Of a stretch of 5,395 bases of DNA, positions 1 to 5,051 are shown in pieces. Source of the stretch: an uncultured Streptococcus sp. Its GTDB lineage: Bacteria; Bacillota; Bacilli; Lactobacillales; Streptococcaceae. Every line of letters begins with the position of its first letter. The stretch's first letter is position 1. The position numbers were made by a program, and so were the translations under genes. The notes below the pieces were generated by a model. It was not told where the DNA came from. It made no database searches and saw only the letters and a list, made by a program, of their open reading frames with translations. The DNA lies in contig CAKPZX010000070.1 in assembly GCA_934215455.1 (NCBI GenBank), forward strand, positions 1 through 5,395, given 5' to 3'.

Positions 1-189
1 GGGGAAATCTTTGGAACCCGTCAATCTGGGATTCCAGAATTTCAAGTGGCGGATTTGGTAGAAGATTATCCCATTCTTGAAGAAGCACGGAAAGTTGCTA
101 GCCAGATCGTAGCCACTCCAGATTGGCGCGAACACCCTGATTGGCATTTGCTCTCGCTTTATTTAGAAAAGAAAGAACATTTAGACTAG
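1..189 (+). CDS. recG: ATP-dependent DNA helicase RecG, C-terminal end (5' part outside window)
   Basis: Frame 1 is open from the left edge to a TAG stop and encodes the last 62 residues of RecG. RecG is the cytoplasmic superfamily 2 helicase that remodels stalled replication forks and branch-migrates Holliday junctions. What is seen is a GEIFGTRQSG motif at the very start, followed by PEFQVADLVEDYPILEEAR and a tryptophan-containing tail. This matches the family's conserved C-terminus, the region around the TRG (translocation) motif after the helicase domains. RecG proteins are about 670-690 residues, so roughly nine tenths of the gene lies to the left. The stop is followed within 5 bases by a strong terminator, so recG is the last gene of its transcript here. 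It converges on the asparaginase gene. Identification rests on family memory and not on alignment, but the motif is distinctive. Confidence 0.93.
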   Translation, partial: GEIFGTRQSGIPEFQVADLVEDYPILEEARKVASQIVATPDWREHPDWHLLSLYLEKKEHLD

Positions 190-193
190 AAGC

Positions 194-245
194 AAAATAG
201 GGAGTAGAGCGGAAATTCCTTGGTTTCCACTCTACTCCCTATTTT
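194..245. terminator. Bidirectional terminator between recG and the asparaginase gene
   Basis: A perfect 16-bp inverted repeat (AAAATAGGGAGTAGAG at 194-209 with its complement at 230-245) is extended inward, past one C/A mismatch, by GGAAA/TTTCC, leaving an 8-base loop. The A-run on one arm and T-run on the other give a U-rich 3' end in both directions. It sits 4 bases after the recG stop and 32 bases beyond the asparaginase stop, so one hairpin probably ends both convergent transcripts. Confidence 0.88.
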
Positions 246-277
246 CACTTGTCATTTTACGCCCTTTGTATCTTAGT

Positions 278-1240
278 TTACCCTTCGATATAGTCTTTGA
301 GTTCTTGTCCTTTTAGGCCGGCATTGAGGGCGATGAGGAGTTTGATGCGCGCTTTGGGGGCATTTAATTCTTTGATGAAAAAGACACCTGCTTGATGGAG
401 TTGGACGCCTCCTCCTTCATATGCGTAGACGGGTTCAGCGATCCCGTTGAAGCAACGGGATACTAAAGCGATTGGAAGACCTGCATCCATGAATTCTTGG
501 AGTTTATGGGCTGTTTCTTTAGGGATGTTTCCTGCTCCAAAGGCTTCGATAATAAGGCCATCCAGCTTTGAAAGATCCAGCATGTCCAGCAGATCGGTTT
601 TCATCCCTGCGTAGGTAGCAATGATCGGAACGAAACCATCGATGGTATCGAGATCAAACCGCACCCTTGGCTCGGCTGTTTTAAAGAAGAGGATTTCCTT
701 TTTCATGACCAACCCCAGTGGGCCGTGGGTTGGTGTCTGAAAGGTGCTGACATTGGTGGTATGGGTTTTGGTGACGTACTTAGCCGCATGAATTTCATCG
801 TTCATGACGACTAAGACACCTTTATCGCGTGCTTTCGGATCGGCAGCTACTCGAAGGGCTGTCAGAAAATTGTAGACACCGTCGCTTCCGAGCTCGTTGG
901 AGCTTCGCATAGCTCCTGTAATGACCACAGCGATCTCTGGTAACTCCATGGTATCCAAGAAATAAGCCGTTTCTTCCAGCGTATCTGTCCCGTGGGTAAT
1001 AACGATGCCGTCGTAGTTGTGAGCTTCCTCTTTGATTTTTTGATATAGAGCTAACATGTGACGGGGTGTCATTTGAGGGCTGGGAAGGTTGAAGAAGTCC
1101 TCTGAGGTGACTGCAATTCCTTCAATTGGTGAAGTGACTTGGGTCATGGGATTGACTTCATTGGTAATCACTGCCCCAGAGTCATCTGCTGCCATCGAAA
1201 TGGTCCCTCCGGTATGTAGTGCTAAAATTTTCTTAAACAT
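278..1240 (-). CDS. ansA: L-asparaginase (asparaginase/glutaminase family), cytoplasmic
   Basis: This 320-residue protein hydrolyses L-asparagine to L-aspartate and ammonia, giving the cell nitrogen and aspartate. Both family signatures are present. The N-terminal HTGGTI motif is at residues 9-14, with Thr13 as the expected nucleophile. The second signature, THGTDTLEETA, is at 82-91, with Thr85 and Asp86 as the second catalytic pair. Lys158 in the VTKT stretch aligns with the lysine of the Thr-Asp-Lys triad. The VITGAMR segment at 107-112 is also typical. Length is normal. There is no signal peptide or lipobox, so it should be cytosolic, although parts of the sequence resemble the type II (AnsB-like) branch. 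The ATG start is supported by AAGGAG six bases upstream on the minus strand (1247-1252). No convincing -35/-10 pair was found for it in the 62-bp spacer shared with the divergent HAD gene. Substrate preference for Asn over Gln is inferred. The symbol varies between genomes (ansA/ansB/asnA). Confidence 0.93.
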   Translation of the reverse strand: MFKKILALHTGGTISMAADDSGAVITNEVNPMTQVTSPIEGIAVTSEDFFNLPSPQMTPRHMLALYQKIKEEAHNYDGIVITHGTDTLEETAYFLDTMELPEIAVVITGAMRSSNELGSDGVYNFLTALRVAADPKARDKGVLVVMNDEIHAAKYVTKTHTTNVSTFQTPTHGPLGLVMKKEILFFKTAEPRVRFDLDTIDGFVPIIATYAGMKTDLLDMLDLSKLDGLIIEAFGAGNIPKETAHKLQEFMDAGLPIALVSRCFNGIAEPVYAYEGGGVQLHQAGVFFIKELNAPKARIKLLIALNAGLKGQELKDYIEG

Positions 1241-1269
1241 GTGAAGCTCCTTGGAATATGTGATATAAT
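1241..1269 (+). promoter_or_regulatory. Extended -10 promoter of the HAD/MazG-like gene
   Basis: A perfect extended -10, TGA-TATAAT, lies at 1261-1269. The hexamer 17 bases upstream, GTGAAG (1241-1246), matches the -35 consensus at only three positions, as is common when the TGn element is present. The inferred transcript start is near 1276, giving a leader of about 27 bases. The -35 region falls inside the asparaginase leader on the other strand, so the two divergent start regions are packed together. Confidence 0.72.
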
Positions 1270-1302
1270 TTATTTTATCATAAAAAGAAAGAAACAGTAG
1301 AC

Positions 1303-2703
1303 ATGGAAATAAAAGCAGTCTTTTTTGATATCGATGGAACCTTGGTTAATGATAGTCGAGCGGTCCTCAAATCAACAGAAAAAGCCATTCAGTCTTTAAA
1401 GGAAGAAGGGATCTATGTAGGCCTTGCGACAGGTCGGGGACCGGCCTTTGTCAAACCGTTTATGGAACGCTATGGTTTTGATTTTGCAGTGACCTATAAT
1501 GGTCAGTATATTTTGACCAAGGACCGCGTGTTGTTTACCAGTCCAATCGATAAAAAGAGTCTGCACCAACTAATTGACTATGCTCGAGAACACCGCAAGG
1601 AAATTGCTCTCGGTACCAAGGATGGGGTATTTGGTTCTAGGATCATGAGTTTTGGGATGAGTCCTATTTCAACCTGGTCCAGTCGCTTTGTGCCCCGCAA
1701 AATGGCCCGTACAGTCAGTCGTGGATTTAACAAAGTGGTTAGTAAGGTCGTCCCACAAGATCAGGACACCCTCTATGCACTAGCGCAAGAACCAATCTAC
1801 CAAGTGTTGATCTTATCGAGTCCAGAAGAGACTGCAAAAATTGAAAAAGAGTTTCCAGATCTGAAATTCACACGTTCCAGTCCTTTTGCGGCAGATGTCC
1901 TCAACCCGGGGATTTCCAAGTTAGAAGGGATTCGCATCGTTGGTCAGGAATTTGGCTTTGACATCGATGAGGTGATGGCTTTTGGAGATTCTGATAATGA
2001 CTTAGAGATGCTTTCAGGTGTTGGCTTGTCCATTGCGATGGGAAATGGGACGACCAGTGTCAAGGCGATTGCCAAGCATACAACGACTAGTAATGGCAAG
2101 GATGGTATTCAAAAGGCCCTGCAACACTTTGGTATTCTCTCAGAGAAAGAACTCTTTCTTTCTAAGGATGATCACTTCAATAAGGTCAAAACCTTCCATG
2201 GTGTGATGGATGGGGAAACCCAGGAGAAACCAGTTGTTTGGCAACCTCAAGATGCCCTTTATCGAACCATGTTCAAGCAAGAGGAGTTGGTAGAATTTGT
2301 CCGAGCAGCTAGCACAAGTGAGGAAGAATTTGACCGCTCGGTAGCAGCTCTTCACGAAGCCTTGGACAAGGCAGCAGATAAGGTTCGTGGCAAGCATCCA
2401 TCTGAGATCTCCATGGTAGGGCAGGTTGATGCCTTAATTGATACCCTCTATCTGACTTATGGTAGCTTTGTACTAATGGGGGTCGATCCTGAAGAGGTCT
2501 TTGAGATTGTTCACCGGGCTAATATGGGCAAGATTTTCCCAGATGGAAAGGCGCACTTTGATCCAGTAACCCACAAAATTCTGAAGCCAGATGATTGGGA
2601 AGAAAAATACGCCCCAGAACCAGCCATCAAAAAAGAACTCGATCGCCAGCTCAAGGCCTACGAAAAACATGCAAAACAAAAAGAAGCAAAAAAAGACAAC
2701 TAA
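1303..2703 (+). CDS. Cof-type HAD-IIB phosphatase fused to a MazG/PRA-PH-like pyrophosphohydrolase domain
   Basis: This 466-residue protein has two parts. Residues 1-275 are a Cof-type HAD hydrolase with all four motifs: FFDIDGTL at 7-14 (nucleophile Asp9, acid/base Asp11), Thr43 in LATGRG, Lys206, and GDSDND at 228-233 for magnesium. A typical IIB cap lies between, carrying a strongly basic stretch at about 128-148. After a linker, residues 310-440 form an all-helical domain. Its VDALIDTLYLTYGSFVLMG at 375-393 and VFEIVHRANMGK at 399-410 match the DxxxD and VHxANMxK features of phosphoribosyl-ATP-pyrophosphohydrolase/MazG-like proteins. The tail after 440 is lysine-rich. Plain Cof proteins are about 270 residues, so the extra ~190 residues are a genuine fusion; I recall similar long HAD proteins in other streptococci. 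The likely role is cytoplasmic dephosphorylation and pyrophosphate removal from nucleotides or sugar phosphates, but the substrate is unknown. The start places the HAD motif at residue 7. Only a weak AAAGAAAG-type ribosome binding site precedes it. Confidence 0.9.
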   Translation: MEIKAVFFDIDGTLVNDSRAVLKSTEKAIQSLKEEGIYVGLATGRGPAFVKPFMERYGFDFAVTYNGQYILTKDRVLFTSPIDKKSLHQLIDYAREHRKEIALGTKDGVFGSRIMSFGMSPISTWSSRFVPRKMARTVSRGFNKVVSKVVPQDQDTLYALAQEPIYQVLILSSPEETAKIEKEFPDLKFTRSSPFAADVLNPGISKLEGIRIVGQEFGFDIDEVMAFGDSDNDLEMLSGVGLSIAMGNGTTSVKAIAKHTTTSNGKDGIQKALQHFGILSEKELFLSKDDHFNKVKTFHGVMDGETQEKPVVWQPQDALYRTMFKQEELVEFVRAASTSEEEFDRSVAALHEALDKAADKVRGKHPSEISMVGQVDALIDTLYLTYGSFVLMGVDPEEVFEIVHRANMGKIFPDGKAHFDPVTHKILKPDDWEEKYAPEPAIKKELDRQLKAYEKHAKQKEAKKDN

Positions 2704-2736
2704 AAAAGTTTGGAACAAAGGTTCCAAACCTTTTTT
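2702..2736 (+). terminator. Intrinsic terminator of the HAD/MazG-like gene
   Basis: The 9-bp stem GTTTGGAAC (2708-2716) / GTTCCAAAC (2721-2729) has a 4-base AAAG loop. A single C and six T's (2731-2736) follow. Six A's precede the stem and could extend it by pairing with the T-run, which would also let it work on the minus strand. It begins inside the stop codon of the HAD gene. Confidence 0.88.
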
Positions 2737-2825
2737 AGAATGTAGACAAACTATTTTTTACTAAGATAAGTAAAGTGTTCCACAAAGAAGTCGAAATATG
2801 TTCTTATTTTTAAAATTTATAAAAA

Positions 2826-2976
2826 ATATTGAAAAACTTTCCGCCGTGAGAAAAGTGCTAGAAACACTATTGTTTCTAGCACTCGGGAGTTTTGAGACCT
2901 TAGGCTCAAAACTGAGTCATGGAACTTCGAAGAAGTTCGCTGACGTCCGTACTCACCTAAGGAAAGTTTTCAATAT
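2826..2976. repeat. 151-bp MITE-like element with terminal inverted repeats and a multibranch fold
   Basis: The ends are inverted repeats: ATATTGAAAAACTTTCC at 2826-2842 and GGAAAGTTTTCAATAT at 2961-2976 are complementary apart from one extra A. Just inside, GTGAG (2846-2850) pairs with CTCAC (2952-2956). The interior holds three hairpins: a perfect 13-bp stem at 2854-2866/2871-2883 with a CTAT loop; a 9-bp stem AGTTTTGAG/CTCAAAACT at 2888-2896/2905-2913 with an 8-base loop; and GAACTTC/GAAGTTC at 2922-2928/2932-2938, extended past an internal mismatch by GTCA/TGAC. Both ends carry TA, which would suit a TA-targeting, IS630/Tc1-type mobilised miniature element, though the ends are self-palindromic so a duplication cannot be proven. 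It has no protein-coding appearance. It lies 13 bases beyond the usp stop, and on the minus strand its closing stem is followed by T-rich sequence, so it may also terminate or stabilise the usp transcript. It does not match the BOX or RUP ends as I remember them. Confidence 0.7.
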
Positions 2977-2989
2977 AACTTTTTCTTTC

Positions 2990-3442
2990 TTACATGGTTT
3001 TATCCTTATCACGTACCACAAGTAAGTCTACTTTGGCGTGGCGAAGGATATATTCTGAGGAGGATCCGACCATTAACCGTTCGAAGGCATTGAGTCCGGT
3101 AGCTCCGACCATAATAAGGTCAACCCCTTCTTTACTTGGGATATCATTGGCTAAGAGGACTTTTGGATTTCCCATTTCTACAACAGTCACAACATTTTGA
3201 ACGCCGACTTTTTCAGCACGTTCCTTGTAGCCTTTGAGCAATTCGTTGGCTTCTTCTTGCAATTCTTCGTAGACCTCAGCATCAAAAGTTGAGACGCTTT
3301 GAAGGGCACGGGTATCGATGACGTGGGCAATAGTCAATTTAGAGCCGTTGCGAAGAGAAACGTTAACCCCTTTTTCAAAGGCTAATTCTGCTTCATGAGA
3401 ACCGTCGACAGCGACCATAATGTTTTCGTATTTTTGAGACAT
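2990..3442 (-). CDS. Universal stress protein (UspA family, ATP-binding type)
   Basis: This 150-residue single-domain Usp protein is of normal family length and is cytoplasmic, probably a homodimer with a Rossmann-like alpha/beta fold. The N-terminal strand NIMVAVDGS (7-15) carries the family's conserved Asp13. The C-terminal motif GATG-9-residues-GSSSEYILR at 113-134 fits the G-2x-G-9x-G-(S/T) pattern of ATP-binding Usp proteins (Gly113, Gly116, Gly126, Ser127), so nucleotide binding is expected. The final strand, DLLVVR, is also typical. The physiological role in streptococci is generally stress or acid survival and is not readable from the sequence. The ATG start is supported by a strong AAGGAGG (3450-3456) seven bases upstream on the minus strand. 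It is monocistronic: its own promoter lies upstream and the 151-bp structured element lies directly downstream. It is divergent from the aminotransferase gene. Confidence 0.94.
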   Translation of the reverse strand: MSQKYENIMVAVDGSHEAELAFEKGVNVSLRNGSKLTIAHVIDTRALQSVSTFDAEVYEELQEEANELLKGYKERAEKVGVQNVVTVVEMGNPKVLLANDIPSKEGVDLIMVGATGLNAFERLMVGSSSEYILRHAKVDLLVVRDKDKTM

Positions 3443-3475
3443 AATCCTACCTCCTTATAGCTTGAAAACATGGAT

Positions 3476-3498
3476 AGAATAGAAGGGAATCCTATTCT
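3476..3498 (-). promoter_or_regulatory. Inverted repeat in the usp 5' leader
   Basis: AGAATAG (3476-3482) and CTATTCT (3492-3498) form a 7-bp dyad with a 9-base centre. An alternative register pairs GG/CC nearer the middle. It lies between the predicted usp transcript start (near 3504) and the ribosome binding site, so it could be an operator or a leader hairpin. No known regulator motif was recognised. Confidence 0.4.
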
Positions 3499-3510
3499 TT
3501 ATACACTTAT

Positions 3511-3539
3511 ATTTTATCTCTTTTGAGCTAGAATGTAAA
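3511..3539 (-). promoter_or_regulatory. Sigma-A promoter of the usp gene
   Basis: On the minus strand, TTTACA (3539-3534) and TAAAAT (3516-3511) each match the consensus at five of six positions, with an ideal 17-base spacer. The inferred start near 3504 gives a leader of about 60 bases. The -35 overlaps a tandem GTAAAG-GTAAAG pair (3535-3546, plus strand). Confidence 0.7.
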
Positions 3540-3554
3540 GGTAAAGTCTCGCTT

Positions 3555-3575
3555 TTCTGCTATATTTTTGCAGAA
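3555..3575. other. Short hairpin in the usp/aminotransferase divergent spacer
   Basis: TTCTGC (3555-3560) and GCAGAA (3570-3575) form a 6-bp stem with an AT-rich 9-base loop, followed on the plus strand by five T's. It lies upstream of both promoters, where a terminator has no obvious job. It may be an operator-like dyad or chance structure in AT-rich DNA. Confidence 0.3.
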
Positions 3576-3592
3576 TTTTTAAAGTCCTCGGT

Positions 3593-3621
3593 TTGTACTC
3601 TATTTCAACTAGTGGTATAAT
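3593..3621 (+). promoter_or_regulatory. Extended -10 promoter of the aminotransferase gene
   Basis: TGG-TATAAT at 3613-3621 is a perfect extended -10. TTGTAC (3593-3598), 17 bases upstream, keeps the TTG of the -35. The inferred start near 3628 leaves a leader of about 23 bases that contains GAGG (3641-3644), six bases before the ATG. Confidence 0.75.
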
Positions 3622-3625
3622 AGAG
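3598..3625. promoter_or_regulatory. Operator-like dyad overlapping the aminotransferase -10
   Basis: CTCTATT (3598-3604) and AATAGAG (3619-3625) are perfect complements 14 bases apart, and the gap contains the palindrome ACTAGT (3608-3613). The right arm overlaps the -10 hexamer, which is where a repressor site would be expected. The regulator is unknown, and the sequence does not resemble a CodY box. Confidence 0.4.
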
Positions 3626-3650
3626 ATAATTTCGTGAATCGAGGCAGAAT

Positions 3651-4865
3651 ATGAAGGAATATAATAAATCAAGCAAACTCGAACATGTCGCTTACGATAT
3701 TCGTGGTCCAGTCTTGGAAGAAGCCATGCGCATGCGAGCAAATGGAGAAAAAATTCTACGTTTGAATACAGGGAATCCTGCTGAATTTGGCTTTACAGCT
3801 CCAGATGAAGTCATCCATGATTTGATCATGAATGCGCGTGATAGTGAAGGCTATTCAGACTCAAAAGGGATTTTTTCAGCCCGCAAAGCCATCATGCAGT
3901 ACTGCCAGTTGAAAAAAATTCCAAATGTGGATATTGATGATATTTACCTTGGGAATGGAGTGAGTGAGCTGATCGTCATGTCCATGCAAGGGCTTTTGGA
4001 CAATGGTGATGAGGTCTTGGTTCCCATGCCGGATTACCCTCTTTGGACAGCAGCTGTCAGCCTAGCTGGTGGGAATGCGGTTCACTATCTTTGTGATGAA
4101 GAAGCAAACTGGTACCCAGATATCGAGGATATCAAGTCGAAAATTACCTCAAACACTAAAGCTATCGTTGTCATCAACCCGAATAACCCGACAGGAGCCC
4201 TCTATCCAGATGAGATTCTGCTTGAGATTGTGGAGATCGCTCGTCAAAATAACTTGATTATCTTCGCAGATGAAATTTATGATCGCTTGGTCATGGATGG
4301 TGAAAAACACACGGCTATTGCCAGTTTAGCGCCTGATCTTTTCTGTGTGAGTATGAATGGCTTGTCAAAATCTCACCGGATTGCCGGTTTCCGTGTTGGT
4401 TGGATGGTTCTGTCCGGACCGAAACACCATGTGAAGGGGTATATTGAAGGCTTGAACATGTTGTCCAATATGCGTCTTTGTTCAAATGTCTTGGCTCAAC
4501 AAGTTGTGCAAACCTCTCTTGGAGGCTACCAATCCGTGGATGAACTCTTGCTTCCAGGTGGTCGAATCTACGAACAACGCAACTTTATCTACAAAGCTAT
4601 CAATGATATTCCAGGCCTCTCAGCTGTTAAGCCAAAAGCTGGTCTCTATATCTTCCCTAAGATTGATCGGGACATGTACCGCGTAGATGATGATGAACAA
4701 TTTGTTTTAGAATTCTTGAAGCAAGAAAAAATTCTCTTGGTTCATGGCCGTGGCTTTAACTGGAAAGATCCAGATCACTTCCGGATCGTTTACCTCCCAC
4801 GTGTGGATGAATTGGCTCAAATTCAAGAAAAAATGACTCGTTTCTTGAAACAATATAGACGCTAA
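3651..4865 (+). CDS. alaA: PLP-dependent aminotransferase, AlaA/AlaT type (glutamate-pyruvate transaminase)
   Basis: This 404-residue class I/II (fold type I) aminotransferase closely resembles E. coli AlaA (YfbQ, 405 residues) across its length. Shared stretches include KSSKLEHVAYDIRGPVL near the N-terminus, GNGVSELIV, DYPLWTAAVSLAGG, VHYLCDE and KGYIEGLNML. Visible active-site residues are Asn179 in INPNNPTG, Asp207 and Tyr210 in FADEIY, the PLP Schiff-base Lys240 in NGLSK, Arg248 in IAGFR, and the substrate carboxylate-binding Arg378 in HFRIV. The expected reaction is reversible transfer of the amino group from glutamate to pyruvate, forming alanine and 2-oxoglutarate in the cytoplasm; branched-chain or aspartate side activity cannot be excluded. 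The ATG at 3651 has GAGG six bases upstream and gives the same N-terminal length as AlaA. It has its own promoter and terminator, so it is probably monocistronic although codY follows on the same strand. Linking alanine synthesis to the CodY neighbourhood is inference. Confidence 0.93.
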   Translation: MKEYNKSSKLEHVAYDIRGPVLEEAMRMRANGEKILRLNTGNPAEFGFTAPDEVIHDLIMNARDSEGYSDSKGIFSARKAIMQYCQLKKIPNVDIDDIYLGNGVSELIVMSMQGLLDNGDEVLVPMPDYPLWTAAVSLAGGNAVHYLCDEEANWYPDIEDIKSKITSNTKAIVVINPNNPTGALYPDEILLEIVEIARQNNLIIFADEIYDRLVMDGEKHTAIASLAPDLFCVSMNGLSKSHRIAGFRVGWMVLSGPKHHVKGYIEGLNMLSNMRLCSNVLAQQVVQTSLGGYQSVDELLLPGGRIYEQRNFIYKAINDIPGLSAVKPKAGLYIFPKIDRDMYRVDDDEQFVLEFLKQEKILLVHGRGFNWKDPDHFRIVYLPRVDELAQIQEKMTRFLKQYRR

Positions 4866-4871
4866 TCAGAT

Positions 4872-4905
4872 AAAAGATTGAAGATGAAGGTCTTCAATCT
4901 TTTTT
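4872..4905 (+). terminator. Intrinsic terminator of the aminotransferase gene
   Basis: A perfect 13-bp inverted repeat (AAAAGATTGAAGA at 4872-4884, complement at 4891-4903) has a 6-base loop, and the T-run continues to 4905. It starts 7 bases after the stop codon and separates this gene from codY. Confidence 0.88.
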
Positions 4906-4940
4906 GCGTCATTCTATAAAATCCATGTCATTGAATCGAC

Positions 4941-4974
4941 ATTTTTCTGAATTGCGCATAATTGTAGAAAAAAT
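4941..4974. promoter_or_regulatory. Imperfect dyad upstream of the codY control region
   Basis: ATTTTTCT (4941-4948) and AGAAAAAAT (4966-4974) are inverted repeats apart from one extra A. Inside, AATT (4950-4953) and AATT (4961-4964) continue the symmetry around the GCGCAT centre. The left arm, with TTTTTCTGAATT, resembles half a CodY box, though as a whole site it has about five mismatches. It may be a secondary CodY or other operator site. Confidence 0.33.
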
Positions 4975-4978
4975 AAAT

Positions 4979-4993
4979 AATTTTCAGATAATT
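4979..4993. promoter_or_regulatory. CodY box upstream of codY (autoregulation)
   Basis: AATTTTCAGATAATT matches the published 15-base CodY consensus AATTTTCWGAAAATT at 14 of 15 positions; only position 11 differs (T for A). It ends three bases before the codY -35 hexamer, so bound CodY would be expected to hinder RNA polymerase. This is consistent with negative autoregulation by CodY when branched-chain amino acids are plentiful. Binding itself is inferred. Confidence 0.82.
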
Positions 4994-4996
4994 TGA

Positions 4997-5025
4997 TTGA
5001 AATTCCCACACTTATATGATATACT
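4997..5025 (+). promoter_or_regulatory. Sigma-A promoter of codY
   Basis: TTGAAA (4997-5002) and TATACT (5020-5025) each match consensus at five of six positions with a 17-base spacer. TGA directly before the -10 supplies an extended element. The inferred start near 5032 gives a leader of about 20 bases. TATGAT at 5015-5020 is a weaker alternative -10. Confidence 0.8.
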
Positions 5026-5051
5026 TGAGCTGACTATATGCGAGGTTTATT

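Noticed and set aside
2140..2727. Two minus-strand open frames (2140-2397 and 2473-2727) within and past the HAD/MazG-like gene
   Set aside because: They lie antisense to a gene with clear domains on the plus strand; the second begins inside the terminator hairpin. Their hydrophobic, Phe-rich composition is typical of the reverse complement of a Lys/Glu-rich gene.
2826..2976. tRNA or T-box/riboswitch reading of the cloverleaf-like element
   Set aside because: It is about twice tRNA length, has no T-loop or anticodon-like arrangement, and lacks the T-box GGTGG-type sequence. It lies downstream of both neighbouring genes rather than in a leader.
2798..3025. 75-codon plus-strand open frame through the convergent gap
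   Set aside because: It runs straight through the inverted-repeat element and into the antisense of usp, has no ribosome binding site or promoter, and is best explained as chance read-through of structured DNA.
2994..3200. Plus-strand open frame inside usp
   Set aside because: Shadow of the well-supported usp gene on the opposite strand, with no start signals.
3560..3580. CodY box upstream of the aminotransferase gene (TTTTTGCAGAATTTT)
   Set aside because: About five mismatches to the 15-base consensus, no better than expected in AT-rich DNA.
3514..3741. Minus-strand open frame spanning the usp/aminotransferase divergent region
   Set aside because: It covers both promoters and the aminotransferase start, has no recognisable protein content and no ribosome binding site.
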